From JBNGDW01 sp049975325 (GTDB taxonomy: Bacteria > Cloacimonadota > Cloacimonadia > JGIOTU-2 > JBNGDW01): 18,815 nt of DNA. The translations under genes and the position numbers were made by a program. The stretch spans positions 1-18,815 of the forward strand of contig JBNGDW010000024.1 in the NCBI GenBank assembly GCA_049975325.1, read 5' to 3'. Each line of letters opens with the position of its first letter. Position 1 is the stretch's first letter. Shown one piece after another: positions 14,270 to 18,815 of the stretch. Below the pieces are notes generated by a model. The model was not told the origin of the DNA and did not search any database. It was given only the letters and a program-made list of their open reading frames with translations.

Positions 14270-15568
14270 ATGTCTAATAAGCATCTTCCTTGTCTCTTTG
14301 TTTTCCTTACACTTTTTATTTCAGCATGCAATATAACTATTTCTACAGGAGAAAATCCCCAGGCCTGGGAGGAAATGCAACAAATAAAAGAGGTGGTTAG
14401 AGGTATTTTTGCTGCATATAACCAGCAAGATGTTAATGACATTATGGACTATTACGATTCGGATTTCCTGCACAGTGGAAATGATTACTATGAGATAAGA
14501 AATCTCTGGGAAGGACGTTTTGGTAAATATGCTTTGGTGGAAAATATTATAGTTTTACAGATGGAAAACAACGAAGCAAGGGTATCATTCCGGCTGTTTC
14601 TGGATCAAGGCTTATGTAATGTCCCCATAGATGGATATGATGATGTCACATATCTTCGCAAAGACAACAATGAATGGAAGATGTATGGCAATCAAAAGAA
14701 TTCCGCAGAATTTTTCTCTATATATGTAACTTCTTCTCCCCGCGAGGCAAAAATATATCTGGATAAGCAAGCCCTTTCAGTAATAACACCCGCAAATCTG
14801 GACCACATACCGGCAGGCACTCATATTATCGGAGCTTATTTAAGGGGATATAATGAAGAATGGGAAACGGTTGAATTTGATGGTAGTCATGATGATATTT
14901 CCTTTTCTTTGGAGCACCCATCAACGCCCTCTCCCCTGATTACAATAATTGAGCCGCAAAATGAGTCTACTCTCTATGGAGAATCCTGTGAGCTTAGTGG
15001 GTATATAACAAATTTTGAGGGAGAGTCCGCTACTCTCACTTTAAATGGATGGGAATATAATATTTTGGTAGATGAATTTGGAGATTTTCGTTACACAATT
15101 CCGCTTATAGAGGGAGAAAATACATTTTTTATGCGCGCCACAAACCAGGCGGGTAATACAGGCACCACAGAAGACTATCATGTGTACAGAGGACAATCAG
15201 GAGAGCTCAGAATCGAATTAACCTGGGATACTGACAACACTGACCTTAACTTACATATCTGGGACCCTGATGAAAATCATTGTTACTATAATGATCCAGA
15301 TGCAATCCCTAACGGAAGTCTCTCCCCTGACAATGACGGCTATGGACCTGAAACTTTTGTTCAATATCCTGTTTCAAGTGGAATTTATACAGTAAAAGTA
15401 CACTTCTTTGAGGGGTATGATCCGGCTAATCCCACTATTGCAGAGATAAAAATCCAATTTGAGGATGAAGAGCATATATTTACCTATGAGGAGTTTACTG
15501 CTGATGGTGAAGAAGAAGGGGCGTGGTGGGATGTTACCGATTTTGAGATCGTTGCTGATATGGAGTAA
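14270..15568 (+). CDS. Multidomain lipoprotein: NTF2-like, PEGA, Ig-like and DUF2135-like domains
   Basis: This 432-residue protein starts with a hydrophobic signal peptide and a lipobox I17-S18-A19-C20, so it is probably lipid-anchored. Residues about 33-140 resemble an NTF2/DUF4440-like fold (IFAAYNQQDVNDIMDYYDSDF). Residues about 148-218 look like a PEGA domain (SIYVTSSPREAKIYLDKQ). About 222-306 is an Ig-like stretch typical of surface repeats (ITIIEPQNESTLYG). About 308-428 resembles DUF2135/YfaP-like domains (LTWDTDNTDLNLHIWDPDENH). I cannot name a function. The start follows deoB by three bases with no ribosome site, so translation may be coupled. Cell-surface or periplasmic binding is plausible. 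Domain borders are estimates by eye. Confidence 0.75.
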   Translation: MSNKHLPCLFVFLTLFISACNITISTGENPQAWEEMQQIKEVVRGIFAAYNQQDVNDIMDYYDSDFLHSGNDYYEIRNLWEGRFGKYALVENIIVLQMENNEARVSFRLFLDQGLCNVPIDGYDDVTYLRKDNNEWKMYGNQKNSAEFFSIYVTSSPREAKIYLDKQALSVITPANLDHIPAGTHIIGAYLRGYNEEWETVEFDGSHDDISFSLEHPSTPSPLITIIEPQNESTLYGESCELSGYITNFEGESATLTLNGWEYNILVDEFGDFRYTIPLIEGENTFFMRATNQAGNTGTTEDYHVYRGQSGELRIELTWDTDNTDLNLHIWDPDENHCYYNDPDAIPNGSLSPDNDGYGPETFVQYPVSSGIYTVKVHFFEGYDPANPTIAEIKIQFEDEEHIFTYEEFTADGEEEGAWWDVTDFEIVADME

Positions 15569-15602
15569 AATCAGTCCTCCAGAATTAATTATAAAACTTA
15601 TC

Positions 15603-15617
15603 GGGAGATTATATCCC
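15603..15617. terminator. Weak hairpin between convergent genes
   Basis: GGGA (15603-15606) pairs with TCCC (15614-15617) across a seven-base loop, between the lipoprotein and lepA ends. The stem is short and no clean T-run follows on either strand. It is only a possible bidirectional terminator. Confidence 0.2.
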
Positions 15618-15636
15618 AGGCATAGTAATTTGCACT

Positions 15637-17430
15637 TTATGTCCTATTTACTTTAAGTACGGCCAGGAAGGCTTCCTGGGGAATATTAACCCTACCGATC
15701 TCTTTCATCTTTTTCTTTCCTTTTTTCTGCTTTTCCAGCAGTTTTCTTTTCCGTGTAATATCCCCACCGTAACATTTTGCGGTAACATCCTTACGAAGTG
15801 CTTTCACAGTACTTCGGGCTATTATCTTGTTCCCAATTGCAGCTTGAATAGCAACCGTAAATAGATGTTTTGGGATGATAGTGCTTAGTTCCTCTACAAT
15901 ATTCTTACTCCACGAATATACTTTATCTTCATGAACGATAAATGACATCGCATCAACCTTTTGCCCATTTACGAGGATATCTACCTTCTGTATCTTTGAA
16001 ATGCGGTGTTCCTTATATTCGTAGTCAAATGAAGCATAGCCACGACTCACAGATTTTAACTTATCATAAAAATCAAAAAGTATCTCAATCAAGGGAAATT
16101 CGTAATGAATGGATACTCTGGAGGTATCTATATACTGCATATTTTTTTGTATTCCCCGTCGTTCGCTGGCTAATTTCATAATATTACCGATATATTCATT
16201 GGGTGCAATAATTTCGCAATCCATAATCGGCTCTTTAATATACTCAATTTCCCCTGCCTCTGGCATTAATGATGGATTATCCACTAAAATCTCTTCACCT
16301 CTCTTTTTCTTCACAATAAGTTCTACGCTTGGAGTGGTTGAGATGATAGGAATTCCATATTCACGATTGATTCTTTCCTTAAAAATCTCAAGATGAAGGA
16401 GACCAAGAAATCCACACCGGAACCCAAAACCAAGAATTTGTGAATTCTCTGGCTCATAGACAAGAGAAGCATCATTTAGTTGAAACTTTGCTATTGCATC
16501 GCGTAGGTTACTATAATCATCCCCATCCATTGGGAAAATACCACTAAAAACCATTGGTTTTGGATTTTTAAAGCCTTGTAACGGCTTATGAGTGGGATTA
16601 TCTGCCAGGGTAATAGTATCCCCAACCTTTGCCTCACGCACACTTTTCACTCCCGCAATAATATACCCCACTTCCCCAGCAGAAAGCCTTTTGCCAGGGA
16701 CCATTTTTAAACCAAAATATCCGATATCTTCTATTTCATGAATAGCATTAGTTGCACAAAACTTTATTTTATCGCCTCGTTTGAGTTCGCCATCAAACAC
16801 ACGCAAATGTACAATCACGCCTTTGTACTTATTGTATTGCGAGTCGAATATTAATGCCCTTGTCTTCGTATATTCTGAGACAGGGGGAGGAATTTTTTCT
16901 ATGACAGCACCCAAAAGTGCCTCAATCCCTATATCTTCCTTTGCGCTAACCAGGAAAATCTCATCTTCAGCGATTCCCATGAGTTGGGACAAATCAGCCT
17001 TTACTCTTTCAGTGTCTGCAGCTGCAAGGTCAATCTTGTTTATTGCTGGGATGATTTCCAGATTATGTTCCAAAGCAAGATAGAAATTGCTAATTGTTTG
17101 TGCTTCAATCCCTTGCGTGGCATCTACAAGGAGAATCGCACCTTCACATGAGGCTATACTTCGAGAGACTTCATAAGAAAAATCGACATGTCCCGGCGTA
17201 TCAATAAGATTAAGGATGTATTTAGTATCTTTATATTTGTATTCCATCCGAATAGGATGGGCTTTGATGGTTATACCACGCTCCCGTTCCAAATCCATAT
17301 TATCAAGAATCTGTGCTATCCCAGGCACCTTTACTGTATTCGTATGCTCAAGAAACCTATCAGCTAATGTGGATTTCCCATGGTCAATATGAGCAATGAT
17401 ACAAAAATTCCTGATATTTTCCATCTCCAT
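15637..17430 (-). CDS. lepA: Elongation factor 4 (LepA GTPase)
   Basis: This 597-residue translational GTPase is close to the usual length for LepA. G-motifs are visible in order: AHIDHGKST at residues 13-21, RERGITIKAH, DTPGHVDFSYEV, NKIDL and SAKED. The C-terminal domain unique to LepA ends KMKEIGRVNIPQEAFLAVLK. It acts on the ribosome and influences initiation and recovery under stress. ATG 17430 is chosen because AGGAG lies 12 bases upstream; a second ATG two codons later is possible but further from the site. It stands alone on the minus strand, convergent with the lipoprotein and divergent from the peptidase. Confidence 0.96.
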   Translation of the reverse strand: MEMENIRNFCIIAHIDHGKSTLADRFLEHTNTVKVPGIAQILDNMDLERERGITIKAHPIRMEYKYKDTKYILNLIDTPGHVDFSYEVSRSIASCEGAILLVDATQGIEAQTISNFYLALEHNLEIIPAINKIDLAAADTERVKADLSQLMGIAEDEIFLVSAKEDIGIEALLGAVIEKIPPPVSEYTKTRALIFDSQYNKYKGVIVHLRVFDGELKRGDKIKFCATNAIHEIEDIGYFGLKMVPGKRLSAGEVGYIIAGVKSVREAKVGDTITLADNPTHKPLQGFKNPKPMVFSGIFPMDGDDYSNLRDAIAKFQLNDASLVYEPENSQILGFGFRCGFLGLLHLEIFKERINREYGIPIISTTPSVELIVKKKRGEEILVDNPSLMPEAGEIEYIKEPIMDCEIIAPNEYIGNIMKLASERRGIQKNMQYIDTSRVSIHYEFPLIEILFDFYDKLKSVSRGYASFDYEYKEHRISKIQKVDILVNGQKVDAMSFIVHEDKVYSWSKNIVEELSTIIPKHLFTVAIQAAIGNKIIARSTVKALRKDVTAKCYGGDITRKRKLLEKQKKGKKKMKEIGRVNIPQEAFLAVLKVNRT

Positions 17431-17483
17431 TTAAAATAACTATCTCCTATAAAACTTTGTCTCAAATTTATCGTAAATCGTAA

Positions 17484-17513
17484 ATAATATAGGCAGGAAA
17501 GCTTACTTATCAA
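17484..17513 (-). promoter_or_regulatory. Candidate promoter of lepA
   Basis: On the minus strand TTGATA (17513-17508) is followed after 16 bases by TATATT (17491-17486), or after 18 by TATTAT (17489-17484). This lies about 55 bases upstream of the lepA start, in the 210-base divergent gap. For the peptidase on the plus strand only a TTGACA at 17580-17585 is seen, with no well-spaced -10. Confidence 0.45.
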
Positions 17514-17640
17514 GAAAAGAAAAATTATAGGCAAGAATGGGTTGTTGAGTTGATGAAGGTGAGAGTAATTTTAGAAAGTTTGACATACTCTTAATAGAGG
17601 CAGTCTTTATACCAAAAATAAAACTAACGAGGAGTATGTT

Positions 17641-18717
17641 ATGGCGGATATGGAAATGCTTAAAGAACTTACCTTGGCACCAGGGGTCTCTGGGTATGAA
17701 CATTCTATTGCTAAACTTATGAGAAAGTTCGTACGCAAACCCGATGAAGTAAGGTATGATAATTTGGGTTCAATCGCGTTTTATTTGGAGGGGGATTCAG
17801 ATTGTCCGCGGGTATTGGTCATTGCTCATATGGATGAAATTGGCTTTCTTGTAGGCGGAGTTACAAAAGACGGATTTATCAAGCTCCAGCCTGTTGGTGG
17901 CTGGTCTTCCCAGACATTACTTTCTTCACAGCTTAAGGTTTTAGCCAGTAATGGCGAAGAATATATCGGTGTCATAGGAAGTATCCCCCCACATTACAAA
18001 GACAAGTCATCTAAAGATGAGGTAGTAAAGATTGAAGACATGGTTTTGGATGTTGGGACATCTTCGCGCGAGGAAGTGGAAGAGTATGGAATTATGCTGG
18101 GGGATCCGATTGTACCTGATGTTAACTGCATCTCTCTGGAAAAGTCCAGAAGAATTATAAGCAAAGCATGGGATGACCGGGCTGGTATAGGTGTAGTTAT
18201 TGAAACATTAAATTATTTTACAGACCAGCCTCATCCGAATATGCTTATTGGGGCAGGAAGTGTACAAGAAGAGATTGGTATGCGCGGTGCATATACTGTA
18301 ACAGATCTCGTCAACCCTGATATTGCATTCGTTGTAGAAGGTGCTCCGGCAGATGATATCCCTGGTATGTCAAATGAGCCGCAAACCCGAGTAGGCGGTG
18401 GTGCACATATTCGCATGTGGGATGCAAGCATGATTGCTCATCCGAAACTAAAAAAGTTTGTTTTGGACTCAGCGCGCAAATCTGGTATCCAGTTTCAGTG
18501 TGCTGTTAGAAAACGAGGAGGCACTGATGGGCATGCAATCCATCTTTCCCGAAAGGGTGTGCCAACAATAGTTCTTGGCGTGCCTGTTCGCTATGCCCAT
18601 AGCCACCGCGGAATCATTTCTCTCAATGATTATGATGAAGTACTTAAACTTTTGCGCATCCTGATAACTAACCTGGATAAGAAGAGTTATGAAAAAATAG
18701 TGAAGGCAGACGAATAG
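17641..18717 (+). CDS. M42 family metallopeptidase (tetrahedral aminopeptidase-like)
   Basis: This 358-residue protein is a dinuclear metal aminopeptidase of family M42, of the type once named endoglucanase. Likely metal and catalytic residues are visible: His and Asp in AHMDEIGF, Asp in KAWDDRAG, the Glu pair in VQEEIGMRGA, Asp or Glu near VEGAPADD, and His in YAHSHRG near the C-terminus. The GGTDGHAIHLSRKGVPT stretch is characteristic. Such enzymes form dodecameric tetrahedra that trim peptides in the cytoplasm. A GAGGAG site precedes ATG 17641. The family is common in archaea and anaerobic bacteria. Substrate preference (acidic, lysyl or neutral N-termini) cannot be told from sequence by eye. 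Confidence 0.93.
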   Translation: MADMEMLKELTLAPGVSGYEHSIAKLMRKFVRKPDEVRYDNLGSIAFYLEGDSDCPRVLVIAHMDEIGFLVGGVTKDGFIKLQPVGGWSSQTLLSSQLKVLASNGEEYIGVIGSIPPHYKDKSSKDEVVKIEDMVLDVGTSSREEVEEYGIMLGDPIVPDVNCISLEKSRRIISKAWDDRAGIGVVIETLNYFTDQPHPNMLIGAGSVQEEIGMRGAYTVTDLVNPDIAFVVEGAPADDIPGMSNEPQTRVGGGAHIRMWDASMIAHPKLKKFVLDSARKSGIQFQCAVRKRGGTDGHAIHLSRKGVPTIVLGVPVRYAHSHRGIISLNDYDEVLKLLRILITNLDKKSYEKIVKADE

Positions 18718-18762
18718 AGCAAGGAGCAAGGTGACTGGAAGAAGGAAGACGATATGACCAGA

Positions 18763-18795
18763 GAAAACGGAGAACGGGGGAAGGGAAAACGGAGA
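18763..18795 (+). repeat. Purine-rich direct repeat at the window end
   Basis: GAAAACGGAGA occurs at 18763-18773 and again at 18785-18795, 22 bases apart, inside a nearly all-purine stretch from about 18718 to the end. An open frame from ATG 18754 runs off the window but is low complexity. This looks like the edge of a degenerate tandem repeat; the window cuts it. Confidence 0.5.
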
Positions 18796-18815
18796 GGGGA
18801 AAGGATGAGTAGATT

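Noticed and set aside
17580..17612. TTGACA-based promoter for the M42 peptidase
   Set aside because: No good -10 lies at 16-18 bases; the nearest AT-rich hexamers are 20-21 bases away.
1..18815. CRISPR arrays, tRNA or rRNA genes, transposases, toxin-antitoxin pairs
   Set aside because: I looked for regular repeats, cloverleaf-like sequence and mobile-element proteins and saw none.

Overview
This 18.8 kb window reads as a stretch of chromosome from an anaerobic bacterium, probably Gram-negative. Bacterial hallmarks are miaA, deoB, lepA, a SurA-like peptidyl-prolyl isomerase and a lipoprotein with a lipobox. Several genes resemble types best known from archaea: a geranylgeranyl-reductase flavoprotein with a partner ferredoxin, a ThiD-ThiN fusion, a His-type Thi4 and an M42 aminopeptidase. 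That mix occurs in uncultivated candidate phyla and in FCB-related lineages, but the sequence alone does not fix a taxon. Nearly every base is coding, spacings are short and many genes overlap. I see no rRNA, tRNA, CRISPR array, insertion sequence or phage gene.

Layout. (1) 1-3278, plus strand: the end of gcvPA, all of gcvPB, a 2[4Fe-4S] ferredoxin and a geranylgeranyl reductase. These overlap or nearly touch, so they are probably one operon. (2) 3359-7266, minus strand, AT-rich: in transcription order arsC, two half-size ChrA transporters, a two-TM K+ channel pore, an RCK regulatory domain, and a ferritin-like/VIT1 iron transporter. This is an ion, metal and oxyanion block. The channel is split into two reading frames at an A6 tract. 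(3) 7436-11232, plus strand: a thiamine module. A TPP riboswitch with an intrinsic terminator leads thiDN and thi4, which overlap, followed by thiC. Together these would supply the pyrimidine (ThiC), its phosphorylation (ThiD), the thiazole (Thi4) and the coupling step (ThiN). (4) 11286-15568, plus strand: miaA, a cytoplasmic SurA-like PPIase, deoB and a multidomain lipoprotein, tightly packed. (5) 15637-17430, minus strand: lepA. (6) 17641-18717, plus strand: an M42 metallopeptidase, then purine-rich repeated sequence running off the end.

Most genes belong to known families. I found no convincing wholly new system. The points most worth checking are the frame-split K+ channel with a possible -1 frameshift site, the archaeal-like and GC-richer thiDN-thi4 pair behind a bacterial-style TPP terminator switch, the ferredoxin-GGR pair coupled to glycine cleavage genes, and the lipoprotein's domain combination.
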